A DNA stretch of 20,269 bases from CAMLKC01 sp035493555 (GCA_035493555.1 DATJIC010000015.1:1-20269), one strand, 5' to 3'. Positions 13,224 to 20,269 are shown, counted from the stretch's first letter. Numbers and translations are program-made. The notes: generated by a model not told the origin, from the letters alone.

Positions 13224-13595
13224 ATGATACAAACAAGCCTCCGTAAATTTGGTAGCAAGTGGCGAGCTCTCGCCGTTGCCGTAGCACTCGTGAGCGCATT
13301 GTCTTTGACATTCGTTCCATCAAATGAGGCCTATGCTGCTAGCGCAACCTACTCCTGCGGCACCTACAGCGCCGGGTCATATTCGACAGGCGGCGGTTGT
13401 GCAACAAGTACCCCTGGTAATAGCGGGGGAGGGTCGGGCGTCGGCGCACCGAACACCGGCTTTGCAAAACTAATGGAACCTACTAACCTTATGGCCATCC
13501 TGGGTTCGCTGGCTCTTCTTGCCGCTGGAGTTATCGTCATGCTGAAAAGCAGGAGCCGCAAAAAACAGAACGTCTCTTTCACGTCGCGCGACTAG
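13224..13595 (+). CDS. Small surface protein with signal peptide and APNTG sortase-type sorting signal
   Basis: The 123-aa precursor has an N-terminal signal peptide (basic MIQTSLRKFGSKWR, hydrophobic core, probable cleavage after A-Y-A at 36-38) and a short mature region rich in Ser, Gly, Thr and Tyr with two cysteines (C45, C59). The C-terminus is a tripartite wall-sorting signal: APNTG (residues 75-79), a hydrophobic span (about 88-107) and a basic tail (KSRSRKK). APNTG is a variant of LPXTG, and a sortase would cut between Thr and Gly. The mature part is only about 40 residues, so it may be a small coat or spacer protein. It is divergent from tatA across an 83-bp gap. Confidence 0.8.
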   Translation: MIQTSLRKFGSKWRALAVAVALVSALSLTFVPSNEAYAASATYSCGTYSAGSYSTGGGCATSTPGNSGGGSGVGAPNTGFAKLMEPTNLMAILGSLALLAAGVIVMLKSRSRKKQNVSFTSRD

Positions 13596-14141
13596 CTACG
13601 CGACATCTTCATAGAACGAAGCATCAGCATCAGGCCTCTGGGCGGGCGAGAGGACGGCAAACGTCACAATCTCCTGCTTTCCGTCGGGACTCACCACATT
13701 GCGCTGGCCCCAGTTATGATCAGTATAGACATCAGTCATCAAAAGACCCCGGCCCGTTTCGGATATATGGTTTGGCTTGCCAGATGCCAAAGCCCCCCGG
13801 TTATCCGTACCCGGCGTTGAGATTGTATCTCGCGCAGGGTTGGTCGTTACAATATACACTGATTCGGGAGCTACTTCACTGGGAGGGGTATGAGCAAGAA
13901 CAAAATCACTGAGCATGCGGCCATGTTTTATGGCGTTCGTCACAAACTCCGACGTTACCGTTGAAGCCTCGAACGCCATCGTCTCATCCGCCTGCATCAC
14001 CTCAAGGGTCGCGTCTGCAAGCCGGCGCACGAAGCGTTCTGTCCAACCAGGACGCTCTCCAAGGAAATGGTCGCTTAGTTGCGTTCGTATTTGCAGGACA
14101 TCGACTGTTTTTTGCGAAGTAGAGGGTTGTTCGAGTGACAT
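13596..14141 (-). CDS. RsbW/SpoIIAB-like serine kinase (HATPase domain), putative anti-sigma or phosphorelay factor
   Basis: The start is taken at the ATG at 14141, which has AGGAG upstream; the frame extends further to 14219 without a ribosome site. The 181-aa protein is a single GHKL ATPase domain with an N-box (SEFVTNAIKHG, residues 64-74, E65 and N69) and a G-box (ETGRGLLMTDVYTDHNWG, 128-145), as in RsbW-type anti-sigma kinases. No histidine-kinase dimerisation region and no transmembrane segment are present. Partners (an anti-anti-sigma STAS protein and a sigma factor) are not in the window, so its target is unknown. Its stop codon abuts that of the convergent surface-protein gene at TAGCTA (13593-13598). 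Confidence 0.82.
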   Translation of the reverse strand: MSLEQPSTSQKTVDVLQIRTQLSDHFLGERPGWTERFVRRLADATLEVMQADETMAFEASTVTSEFVTNAIKHGRMLSDFVLAHTPPSEVAPESVYIVTTNPARDTISTPGTDNRGALASGKPNHISETGRGLLMTDVYTDHNWGQRNVVSPDGKQEIVTFAVLSPAQRPDADASFYEDVA

Positions 14142-14209
14142 AGGCAGCTCCTGTTGAAATTTAATGGTACCACATTTAACCATAACTAGCAAGAAAACGC
14201 AAGACGCGC

Positions 14210-14215
14210 TACAAT
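14210..14215 (+). promoter_or_regulatory. -10 box TACAAT for a leaderless Pr6Pr gene
   Basis: TACAAT ends 6 nt before the ATG at 14222, with no ribosome site, so transcription should begin essentially at the start codon. No -35 is obvious. Confidence 0.5.
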
Positions 14216-14221
14216 ACAAGC

Positions 14222-14842
14222 ATGAACAAAAAAGCTCTTGCGACCGCCCGGCTCGTTTTTGGGATCATTACCCTCGGTGCCGTTATTTTTCAACTTATCA
14301 ACAGTATCGAGAACGGACGGAGCATTGCCAACTTCTTTAGTTTCTTTACGGTGCAAAGCAACATCCTGGCCGCGGGCCTGCTTGTCGCAGCCGGGACGTA
14401 CGGATTACGAGGAGGTGCAGACAAACAAATTCCTTATCTCCGCGGGGCGCTCACGTTATTCATGACAATGACTGGCATTATTTATGTTTTACTTCTCTCG
14501 GGGAACGAAGTGTCCCTGCAAACAACAATCCCGGCAGTCAATATCATCCTTCATTACATTACGCCGGTTGTCGTATTACTCGACTGGCTGGTTTTTCCGC
14601 CAAAAAAGCGGCTTAACTTTACCTGGGCGCTTTTGTGGCTCGCATATCCGCTACTCTACCTGGTTTACAGCCTCATACGCGGCGCCATTACCGGTTGGTA
14701 TCCGTATCCATTTATCGACCCCGTTACCTCTGGGTGGGTGAACGTTATCGGTATCTCTTTAACCCTCGCCGTCAGCACGGTTATCCTGACATGGCTGCTG
14801 GTGCTTCGGACCACACTCCGCCCCCGTACACCCCTTCGGTAG
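14222..14842 (+). CDS. Pr6Pr / FAR-17a-like integral membrane protein
   Basis: A 206-aa protein with about six membrane spans. It carries blocks typical of the Pr6Pr family (related to FAR-17a/AIG1): NFFSFFTVQSN (about residues 37-47), LHYITPVVVLLDWLVFPPKK (about 109-128), and GWYPYPFIDP (about 158-167). Animal relatives hydrolyse fatty acid esters of hydroxy fatty acids with conserved Thr and His residues. The Thr in FFTVQSN and the His in LHYITP are candidates here. The bacterial function is not established. It lies immediately upstream of the RNA methyltransferase gene, whose -10 box begins just after this gene's stop codon. Confidence 0.8.
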   Translation: MNKKALATARLVFGIITLGAVIFQLINSIENGRSIANFFSFFTVQSNILAAGLLVAAGTYGLRGGADKQIPYLRGALTLFMTMTGIIYVLLLSGNEVSLQTTIPAVNIILHYITPVVVLLDWLVFPPKKRLNFTWALLWLAYPLLYLVYSLIRGAITGWYPYPFIDPVTSGWVNVIGISLTLAVSTVILTWLLVLRTTLRPRTPLR

Positions 14843-14844
14843 TG

Positions 14845-14850
14845 TATACT
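14845..14850 (+). promoter_or_regulatory. -10 box TATACT for a leaderless RNA methyltransferase gene
   Basis: TATACT ends 9 nt before the ATG at 14860. Only TGATAAGAT lies between, so a leaderless start is likely. Confidence 0.45.
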
Positions 14851-14859
14851 TGATAAGAT

Positions 14860-16158
14860 ATGAAAAAACCTTTATTTGAGACGCTAAAGCTCGAGAAGAT
14901 CGTTGGCGGCGGACAAGCCCTTGGCAATCTGGAGAGCGGCAAAAAAGCCTTCGTGTGGGGCGGCCTCCCAGACGAAGAGGTAACTATTGAAGTAACCAAA
15001 AAGAAGTCGGGCTTTGTTGAAGGGGTCGTTACCGAGCTGCACACCCCCAGCAAAGAGCGCATCGAGCCTGCCGACCCGGAGAGCTACCTCTCTACGAGTC
15101 CTTGGCAAATTATGGCGTTCGACGCCGAGCAGCACTATAAATCCGCCCTTATTGAAGAGGCATTTGAGTTGCACGACATTGTAGTGCCAGAACCTATCGA
15201 GGTGTACACCGACGGCCAGCAGTTTCATTACCGGAACAAAATTGAATTTAGCTGGTGGTGGGACAAGCAGGCCGACCAACTCGACCTAGCCTTTTTTCGC
15301 CGCGGCACCCACGGTAAAATTCCCGTTGACGGAACAAGCCTGGCAAACCCGGCTATTACCACGGCCGCGCATGCCATACGCGACGTACTACGTCGCCGCG
15401 GGGTAGGAGCGTACACCCTTAAAACCGTGATTATACGTTGCAGCAGGGAGGGAACCGTTGCAGCACAGCTATATGTCAAGCAAGAAGATTTTGACGCCTT
15501 TACAGAGAAGGAGCTGCAGGAACTACACGTTGCCGGGTTTGAGCTTATCTTCAGTAATCCTAAAAGCCCCGCAAGCGTTATCACCAAACGCCTGCAGCAG
15601 TGGGGGACAACCTCGCTTACCGACACAATCCTGGATATTCCGTTCACGTATGCGGTCGAAGGATTTTTCCAGATCAACCTGCCCGTATACGAGCAAGCTC
15701 TCCGTGACATGAAGGAGTGGGTCGAACCCGCCAAGCCAACAGTAGACCTTTACAGCGGCGTTGGCACCATTGGGCTGACGATTGGCGGCGAGAATGTCAC
15801 GATGGTAGAAATAAACGAACATGCCGTTCGCGAAATGGAACGGAACATCACCGCTTTGCAGCGCGAAAAAGTAGCAAAAGCAATTTTGGCGCCAAGCGAG
15901 CAAGTACTCGAGAACATCACTGGTGAGGCGTGTATTATCGTTGATCCGCCGCGCGCAGGGCTGCACGAAGATGTTATTACCAAGCTGCTCGAAGCAGCTC
16001 CCGCCCGGATCATCTACCTAAGCTGCAACCCCGTTACCCAGGCGCGCGATGTCGCCCGGCTGGCAGAAAAATTCGGTATCCGCGCACACCGTGGCTACAA
16101 CTTTTTCCCGCGGACGCCTCATATCGAGCATCTCGTTATTTTAGACCGTAAAGGCTAG
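14860..16158 (+). CDS. RlmD/TrmA-type RNA (uracil-5-)-methyltransferase without the Fe-S cysteines
   Basis: The family transfers a methyl group from SAM to C5 of uridine in tRNA or 23S rRNA. The 432-aa protein starts with a TRAM RNA-binding domain (about residues 5-60, KIVGGGQALGN to FVEGVVTEL). It has EGFFQIN (267-273), the SAM site DLYSGVGTIGL (296-306), DPPRAGL (362-368), the nucleophile in SCNP (C389), and the base region HIEHLVIL near the end. In E. coli RlmD four cysteines hold a 4Fe-4S cluster after the TRAM domain. Here the equivalent stretch (about residues 70-90, ESYLSTSPWQIM) has none. Whether it modifies tRNA or rRNA is not clear. The stop overlaps that of the convergent gene by 3-4 nt. 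Confidence 0.9.
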   Translation: MKKPLFETLKLEKIVGGGQALGNLESGKKAFVWGGLPDEEVTIEVTKKKSGFVEGVVTELHTPSKERIEPADPESYLSTSPWQIMAFDAEQHYKSALIEEAFELHDIVVPEPIEVYTDGQQFHYRNKIEFSWWWDKQADQLDLAFFRRGTHGKIPVDGTSLANPAITTAAHAIRDVLRRRGVGAYTLKTVIIRCSREGTVAAQLYVKQEDFDAFTEKELQELHVAGFELIFSNPKSPASVITKRLQQWGTTSLTDTILDIPFTYAVEGFFQINLPVYEQALRDMKEWVEPAKPTVDLYSGVGTIGLTIGGENVTMVEINEHAVREMERNITALQREKVAKAILAPSEQVLENITGEACIIVDPPRAGLHEDVITKLLEAAPARIIYLSCNPVTQARDVARLAEKFGIRAHRGYNFFPRTPHIEHLVILDRKG

Positions 16159-16643
16159 CTAGTTTTAATACGACGGTAGGCAAACTTTGCCGCAAGACGC
16201 CAATCGTTTTTGGCGTCGCTGTCATATTTGTAAATTTCGCCGTTTTTTACTTCGCTTATCAGTACAAGACCCGGGTTGTACGGGGCAAGGGTGCGGTAAA
16301 AAATAATGTCATCCTCGCTAATATGCCCGCGCCCCGGAAAAACGCTCCGGAACTTTTCGCGGCCAATCACATCAAAATAATCGGGCTGACCTTTGGGCGG
16401 GAAGTACAGCTCCGCTTTGAGGCCCATCCGGGCGACGATTTTTTTCACATCGCCCAGCAGCAGCCGCGAATGGCCGTGCACATACACTAGCAGCTGTTTT
16501 TTCTTGGTGAGAAAAACTGTTGCAGCGGCGCTCCGGCTTACATCAATATCGCGAACGATAATTTGCGCCACTTCCGCATCAACGCCAAATCGTTCCTTGC
16601 AGATTCGCTCAATCGCTAGGTCGTCATAGATCTCATCTCGCAT
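16155..16643 (-). CDS. Unrecognised conserved-looking cytoplasmic protein (162 aa)
   Basis: I do not recognise the family. The protein is soluble, with an N-terminal acidic helix (MRDEIYDDLAIERICKERFG), a beta-rich middle (AEVAQIIVRDIDVSRSAAATVFLTKKKQLLVYVHGHSRLLLGDV), a GLKAELYFPPKGQPDYFDVIG segment and a basic C-terminus (DWRLAAKFAYRRIKTS). There is no signal peptide or membrane span. The start ATG lies 9 nt after a TACAAT box (minus strand 16658-16653) with a CTGACA -35 (16680-16675) and a 16-bp spacer, so it is probably leaderless. It is convergent with the RNA methyltransferase. Confidence 0.7.
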   Translation of the reverse strand: MRDEIYDDLAIERICKERFGVDAEVAQIIVRDIDVSRSAAATVFLTKKKQLLVYVHGHSRLLLGDVKKIVARMGLKAELYFPPKGQPDYFDVIGREKFRSVFPGRGHISEDDIIFYRTLAPYNPGLVLISEVKNGEIYKYDSDAKNDWRLAAKFAYRRIKTS

Positions 16644-16652
16644 AACACCTCT

Positions 16653-16680
16653 ATTGTACCATTTATTGTTATTATGTCAG
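16653..16680 (-). promoter_or_regulatory. Promoter of the 162-aa protein gene, interlocked with a divergent promoter
   Basis: On the minus strand: CTGACA, 16-bp spacer, TACAAT, then 9 nt to the ATG. This promoter overlaps the plus-strand promoter at 16666-16694, so the two may compete for RNA polymerase. Confidence 0.55.
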
Positions 16681-16694
16681 TTTTATGTTATAAT
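16666..16694 (+). promoter_or_regulatory. Promoter of the GC-rich gene
   Basis: TTGTTA (16666-16671), 17-bp spacer, TATAAT (16689-16694). The AT-rich promoter belongs in style to the host genome, while the leader from about 16709 onwards is already GC-rich like the gene. Confidence 0.6.
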
Positions 16695-16743
16695 AATAGA
16701 GAAGTGGTGTACCGCACCGCTCGATCGACCTACGGAGGTAACC

Positions 16744-17382
16744 GTGAGTCCCACGGACTCGGCACCGACTACGCTCGGTGTCATCAGAGGATTGCGGTGG
16801 ATGCTCAACAGCCCGCGCCGGTCGCCCTGGCTGCCGGCAGTGATCATGCTGATCATCCCCGAACTCCTCGCCATCGGCCTCGAAGGCCGCGTGGCCAACC
16901 CGTTCCGGCAGTACCTGGGGGTCTTTCCCGGCGACCTCTTCCTGAGCTTCGCCGTCGGAGCGGCTTTCTGGCTGGCCATCCATCACCTGGCGTCTTCGGG
17001 CGACAAGCGGTGGTACCAGGGTTGGCAGTGGCACGCCTGGTGTGTGACGTTCGGACTGCTGTTCGCGGGCTCTGTCTTCTACGGCGAGTTCCAGAACAGC
17101 ATCCACCGCTACGTGCCGGCCGCCGCGTACACGCGTGCGCAGTTCATCAGTCCCACCAACCTGTTCCACTACGGCATCGTCGTGGTGATCGGGTACATGC
17201 TGTGGGCCGTCGTACTGCCCACGCTGATCTACACGCCGCGCCGGTACTGGTGGCTCAAGGTACTCATCGTCCTGGCTCTGCTGAGCTGGGCGGTGTGCGC
17301 CATGTGGCTGGACAACACGCTGCCGCGCCCCAACCTGGCCGACGTCCACGGACAGTGGTTCGGCGGCTGGTACCGGGGCTGA
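16744..17382 (+). CDS. GC-rich multi-span membrane protein of probable foreign origin, unknown function
   Basis: GTG at 16744 is chosen because GGAGG (16734-16738) lies 5 nt upstream. The longer frame from 16654 crosses the promoter and is rejected. The 212-aa protein has about five to six hydrophobic segments (for example WLPAVIMLIIPELLAIGL, GDLFLSFAVGAAFWLAI, YGIVVVIGYMLWAVVLPTLIY, WLKVLIVLALLSWAVCAMWL) and a conserved-looking aromatic and charged loop (YQGWQWHAW, FYGEFQNSIHRYVP). I do not recognise a family. Third codon positions are almost all G or C, unlike every neighbour, so the gene was probably acquired from a GC-rich donor such as an actinobacterium. It stands alone between its own promoter and its own hairpin. 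Confidence 0.72.
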   Translation: MSPTDSAPTTLGVIRGLRWMLNSPRRSPWLPAVIMLIIPELLAIGLEGRVANPFRQYLGVFPGDLFLSFAVGAAFWLAIHHLASSGDKRWYQGWQWHAWCVTFGLLFAGSVFYGEFQNSIHRYVPAAAYTRAQFISPTNLFHYGIVVVIGYMLWAVVLPTLIYTPRRYWWLKVLIVLALLSWAVCAMWLDNTLPRPNLADVHGQWFGGWYRG

Positions 17383-17406
17383 GTAAGCCCCTCCGCAAGG
17401 TCGAAC

Positions 17407-17448
17407 TGGCCGCTCGCAACTGGTGTAACAACCAGGCGCGAGCGGCCA
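17407..17448 (+). terminator. Large GC-rich hairpin after the GC-rich gene, probable terminator
   Basis: TGGCCGCTCGC (17407-17417) pairs perfectly with GCGAGCGGCCA (17438-17448). Inside, CTGGT (17420-17424) pairs with ACCAG (17431-17435) around loop GTAACA. It is followed only by TTTGACTTT, not a long U-run, resembling terminators of GC-rich bacteria. It has the base composition of the gene it follows. Confidence 0.6.
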
Positions 17449-17464
17449 TTTGACTTTCATGCGG

Positions 17465-17470
17465 TACAAT
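17465..17470 (+). promoter_or_regulatory. -10 box TACAAT for a leaderless helicase gene
   Basis: TACAAT ends 7 nt before the ATG at 17478, and no ribosome site fits between them. Confidence 0.45.
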
Positions 17471-17477
17471 AAGAGTA

Positions 17478-20269
17478 ATGAACTTTTCCGACCGCTACCA
17501 TAATTTAAACGCCAACCAAAAGCTGGCGGTAGAAGCAATCGATGGCCCCGTTATGGTCATTGCTGGGCCGGGAACAGGTAAAACCGAGCTGCTTAGCATG
17601 CGGGCCGCTAACATTCTCAAAAAAACCGACACGCTCCCCGAAAACATCCTTTGCCTGACATTCACCGAAAGCGGCGCGAACGCCATGCGCCAGCGCCTCT
17701 CGCAAATTATCGGTGCCGACGCCTACAAGGTGGCGATTCACACGTTCCATAGCTTTGGCACGGAAATCATCAACCAAAACGGTGAGTTTTTCTACGGCGG
17801 AGCAAGTTTTAAGCCTGCCGATGAACTGAGCTGCTACGAAATTATGCGGACGATTTTTGACGGCCTCGACTATACCAATCCGTTAGCCGTTAAAACAAAC
17901 GGCGAATATACACACCTTGGAGATACGCTTACCGTTATATCGGAACTCAAAAAAAGTGGCCTGACCAGCGACGAGCTGCTGATGCTGCTTGACGCCAACG
18001 ACCGTGTTATCGAAGCCGCCGAGCCGCTCCTTGCTGAAATATTCGCCGCCCGTGCATCAAAAACAACCGCCTCCCAACTTGCCGGCGCGGTCACGCATAT
18101 TTTAAAAAGCGAACAGGCTATTCCTATTCCGGGTATTACGTCGCTGGCCCGCGTATGCGCCGACAGTCTTGCCGAAGCAGTCGCGGCAGCCGAAGCAGCA
18201 AACTCCACCAAGCAGATTACCGCCTGGCGGAATACCTGGATGAAGAAAGACGAATCGGGCAAGTTTATTCTAAAGGCCCGCGAACGCCAAGCCAAACTGC
18301 GGTCAGTCAGTTATATTTACTTTCAGTATTTGCAAAAGATGCAGGAGGCACAGCTATTTGATTTTGACGACATGATCATGCAGGTAGTCCACGCTATGGA
18401 GGTAACGCCCGAGCTCCGCTTTAACCTCCAAGAACGTTATTTATACATTATGGTCGATGAGTTCCAGGATACCAACCTGGCACAAATGCGCATCCTCTCA
18501 AACCTCACCAACAACGAGGTAAACGACGACCAGCCAAACATACTGGTCGTCGGCGACGACGATCAAGCGATTTACAGTTTCCAGGGGGCAAACGTTGGTA
18601 ATATTCATGGTTTTCTTTCCGAATACAGCCGCACGAAACTTATTGTTCTGACCGATAACTACCGTTCTACGAAAACCATTTTGCATCAGGCCCGTCATGT
18701 TATTTCGCTCGGCCAGAACCGGCTCGAAAACACCATCGAACAGTTGGACAAAACGCTTACTCCGCATTTTGAAAACCAGTCCAGTCATGCCCGATTAGTA
18801 GAGCTGCCAAGCGTCAGCGACGAGCGGCAGTGGCTCGCCTCGACCATTGCCGAGTCAATAAAGGCAGGCACTCCGCCCGCCTCCATTGCGGTGATCGCCC
18901 GGCGGCATCACGAGCTTCAATCGTTATTACCGTATCTTGCCGAGGAGGGGATCAGTGTTAATTACGAGCGGCGCAACAATGTTCTCGATCTCGACGTCAT
19001 TAAAACCGTTGAGGTGATCGCGCGTATTTTGGTGGCGCTGTTTGAAAGCCGTCACGAAGAAGCCGATGCGCTTTTACCCATTATCTGCGCGCATCCGGCA
19101 TTTAAGATCGAGCCAGTAAACGTATGGAAACTGAGCCTCGCGGCGCGGCAAAACCATCAAAAGTGGCTGGAGGTCATGGCAACCATGCCCGAGTTTGTCA
19201 GCCTGCAGCAATGGCTGGTTGAAATGTCCCAGGCACTTTCGCATGAACCGCTTGAAGTTATGCTCGACCGTATTATTGGGCTATCCGCCGATCGTAAGGG
19301 AAGCGACACTATCTACGACGATAGCAGCGAGCCCGCCGAAGAACCCCAGCCAGGCTTTTTGTCGCCGCTTTTTGCTTATTTTTTCTCCTCCGAACGGCTC
19401 GCCGAGACCCCCGACGACTACCTTACTTACCTCGAGGCACTGCGTACTATCCGGACAAAGCTGCGCGAATACCAGCCAAACGACCAGCCTACGCTCCAAT
19501 CGTTCCTGGAGTTCATTAGGCTGCACCGGCAGCTTGGCAGCCCTATTACCAGCACCCGCCCAGCTACGGAACGCCTGACCGATGCCGTGAATCTTATGAC
19601 CGCCCACAAGTCGAAGGGGCTTGAATTTGACACGGTATATATTATTGGCGCCATCGACTCGGCGTGGGGCGAGCGGGTCCGCACAAAATCACGGCTTATT
19701 GGCTATCCCGAAAACCTGCCGCTCGCACCATCGGGCGACACGCTCGACGAACGGCTGCGCCTCTTTTTTGTCGCCATGACACGCGCGCGCGTAAATCTTA
19801 CCATCAGCTACAGTTCGGCAGACGACGGCGGCAAAAACACGCTTCGGGCCAGCTTTTTAACGGGCGACACGTGGACAGCAGATGTTGTCCGGCCCAATAC
19901 AACCATTCAGGACCTTACCCACGCGGCCGAGCTTGCCTGGTACCAGCCACTTGTCCACCCGCGTTCTACGGACATGCACCAGCTGCTTATCCCACAGCTT
20001 GAAAATTACAAATTAAGCAGCACGCACCTCAATAACTTTTTAGACGTCACCCGCGGCGGCCCGCACGGTTTTTTGCTTAATAATCTTTTGCATTTTCCTC
20101 AGGCCATGAGCACGAGTGCCAGTTACGGATCGGCAATCCACGCAACACTTCAACGCGCGCACGCCCATTTTACCGCCACAGGAAAGGCGCGGCCGCTTGA
20201 AGATATCCTTCACGACTTTGAAGAAAACCTTCAGAATGCACCGCTTAACAAAGACGAACTTGCCACGTA
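17478..20269 (+). CDS. UvrD/PcrA-family DNA helicase with a C-terminal RecB-like nuclease domain (3' end outside the window)
   Basis: The frame stays open for 930 codons to the window edge. Superfamily 1A helicase motifs appear in order: Walker A GPGTGKT (30-36), LTFTESGANAMRQRL (Ia), Walker B DEFQD (327-331), GDDDQAIYSFQGA (359-371), the NYRST motif, TAHKSKGLEF near 708-717 (motif V) and VAMTRAR at 765-771 (motif VI). From about residue 850, SSTHLNNFLD and YGSAIHATLQRA (883-894, H888) match the opening of a PD-(D/E)XK nuclease domain as in AddB/RecB-type proteins; its catalytic acidic residues lie beyond the window. Such proteins unwind DNA in repair and recombination, and a fused nuclease suggests processing of double-strand ends. 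It is longer than UvrD or PcrA (about 720 aa). Confidence 0.9.
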   Translation, partial: MNFSDRYHNLNANQKLAVEAIDGPVMVIAGPGTGKTELLSMRAANILKKTDTLPENILCLTFTESGANAMRQRLSQIIGADAYKVAIHTFHSFGTEIINQNGEFFYGGASFKPADELSCYEIMRTIFDGLDYTNPLAVKTNGEYTHLGDTLTVISELKKSGLTSDELLMLLDANDRVIEAAEPLLAEIFAARASKTTASQLAGAVTHILKSEQAIPIPGITSLARVCADSLAEAVAAAEAANSTKQITAWRNTWMKKDESGKFILKARERQAKLRSVSYIYFQYLQKMQEAQLFDFDDMIMQVVHAMEVTPELRFNLQERYLYIMVDEFQDTNLAQMRILSNLTNNEVNDDQPNILVVGDDDQAIYSFQGANVGNIHGFLSEYSRTKLIVLTDNYRSTKTILHQARHVISLGQNRLENTIEQLDKTLTPHFENQSSHARLVELPSVSDERQWLASTIAESIKAGTPPASIAVIARRHHELQSLLPYLAEEGISVNYERRNNVLDLDVIKTVEVIARILVALFESRHEEADALLPIICAHPAFKIEPVNVWKLSLAARQNHQKWLEVMATMPEFVSLQQWLVEMSQALSHEPLEVMLDRIIGLSADRKGSDTIYDDSSEPAEEPQPGFLSPLFAYFFSSERLAETPDDYLTYLEALRTIRTKLREYQPNDQPTLQSFLEFIRLHRQLGSPITSTRPATERLTDAVNLMTAHKSKGLEFDTVYIIGAIDSAWGERVRTKSRLIGYPENLPLAPSGDTLDERLRLFFVAMTRARVNLTISYSSADDGGKNTLRASFLTGDTWTADVVRPNTTIQDLTHAAELAWYQPLVHPRSTDMHQLLIPQLENYKLSSTHLNNFLDVTRGGPHGFLLNNLLHFPQAMSTSASYGSAIHATLQRAHAHFTATGKARPLEDILHDFEENLQNAPLNKDELAT

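Noticed and set aside
13592..16161. The heptamer CTAGCTA at both convergent gene junctions (13592-13598 and 16155-16161)
   Set aside because: It is explained by two TAG stop codons meeting on opposite strands, and there is no further similarity around it.
16654..16743. Extension of the GC-rich gene to an ATG at 16654
   Set aside because: It would translate through the TTGTTA-TATAAT promoter. The GTG at 16744 follows GGAGG and coincides with the change to GC-rich codons.
16674..17453. Long overlapping frames in the GC-rich region (plus strand 16674-17453 and minus strand 17538-16672)
   Set aside because: GC-rich DNA has few stop codons, so long shadow frames are expected. Their translations are rich in Arg, His, Pro and Ala with no membrane or domain pattern.
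1..20269. Recoded TGA (as in SR1/Gracilibacteria)
   Set aside because: TGA ends the partial first gene and the GC-rich gene, and no large coding frame needs read-through.
1..20269. CRISPR arrays, tRNA or rRNA genes, insertion sequences and phage genes
   Set aside because: No spaced repeats, cloverleaf patterns, transposase motifs or terminal inverted repeats were seen on either strand by reading.

Overview
The window looks like a chromosomal segment of a Candidatus Saccharibacteria (TM7) or closely related Patescibacteria/CPR organism. This is inferred from gene content and style, not from a marker gene. Many genes start a few bases after a TATACT/TACAAT -10 box with no Shine-Dalgarno sequence (probable leaderless mRNAs). 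There is a Crp/Fnr regulator of a type that appears familiar from CPR genomes, a large type IV pilin, a sortase-type surface protein and a minimal Tat locus. TGA works as an ordinary stop, so the recoded SR1/Gracilibacteria are unlikely. No rRNA, tRNA, CRISPR array or insertion sequence was seen.

Layout. 1-4629 (+): end of an unknown gene, a 66-aa membrane protein, an OatA-like acyltransferase with an SGNH domain, a dihydroorotate dehydrogenase, a VOC/glyoxalase protein and a TauE/SafE permease. 4775-7660 (+): an adenosylcobalamin-dependent ribonucleotide reductase (nrdJ) followed after 6 nt by a corrinoid adenosyltransferase. 7713-8641 (-): a membrane-anchored DUF4430 (transcobalamin C-terminal-like) protein overlapping a DUF6580 / ECF-S-like membrane protein. 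8731-9378 (-): a Crp/Fnr-family regulator. 9546-11526 (+): a type IV pilin and a membrane-anchored unknown protein. 11620-13140 (-): tatA, tatC and a tiny Tat-signal-like protein. 13224-16643: a sortase substrate, an RsbW-like kinase, a Pr6Pr membrane protein, an RlmD/TrmA-like RNA methyltransferase and an unrecognised protein. 16744-17382: a GC-rich gene of probable foreign origin. 17478 to the end: a UvrD-family helicase with the start of a C-terminal nuclease domain.

The main discovery is a small regulon. Four near-identical TGTGA-N6-TCACA operators (143-158, 2290-2305, 4659-4674, 8707-8722) lie 28-31 bp before a -10 box, the class II Crp activator geometry. They precede the 66-aa membrane protein, the dihydroorotate dehydrogenase, nrdJ-adenosyltransferase, and the DUF4430-DUF6580 pair. 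The Crp-like protein encoded between these genes has the R-E-T-V-x-R recognition helix that reads TGTGA in E. coli CRP, but lacks the usual cAMP-pocket arginine-serine and has no cysteine. The genes suggest that B12 capture/uptake (DUF4430, DUF6580), B12 activation (adenosyltransferase) and B12-dependent deoxynucleotide synthesis (NrdJ) are controlled together with a redox enzyme, with no cobalamin riboswitch and with a candidate NrdR box in the nrdJ promoter.
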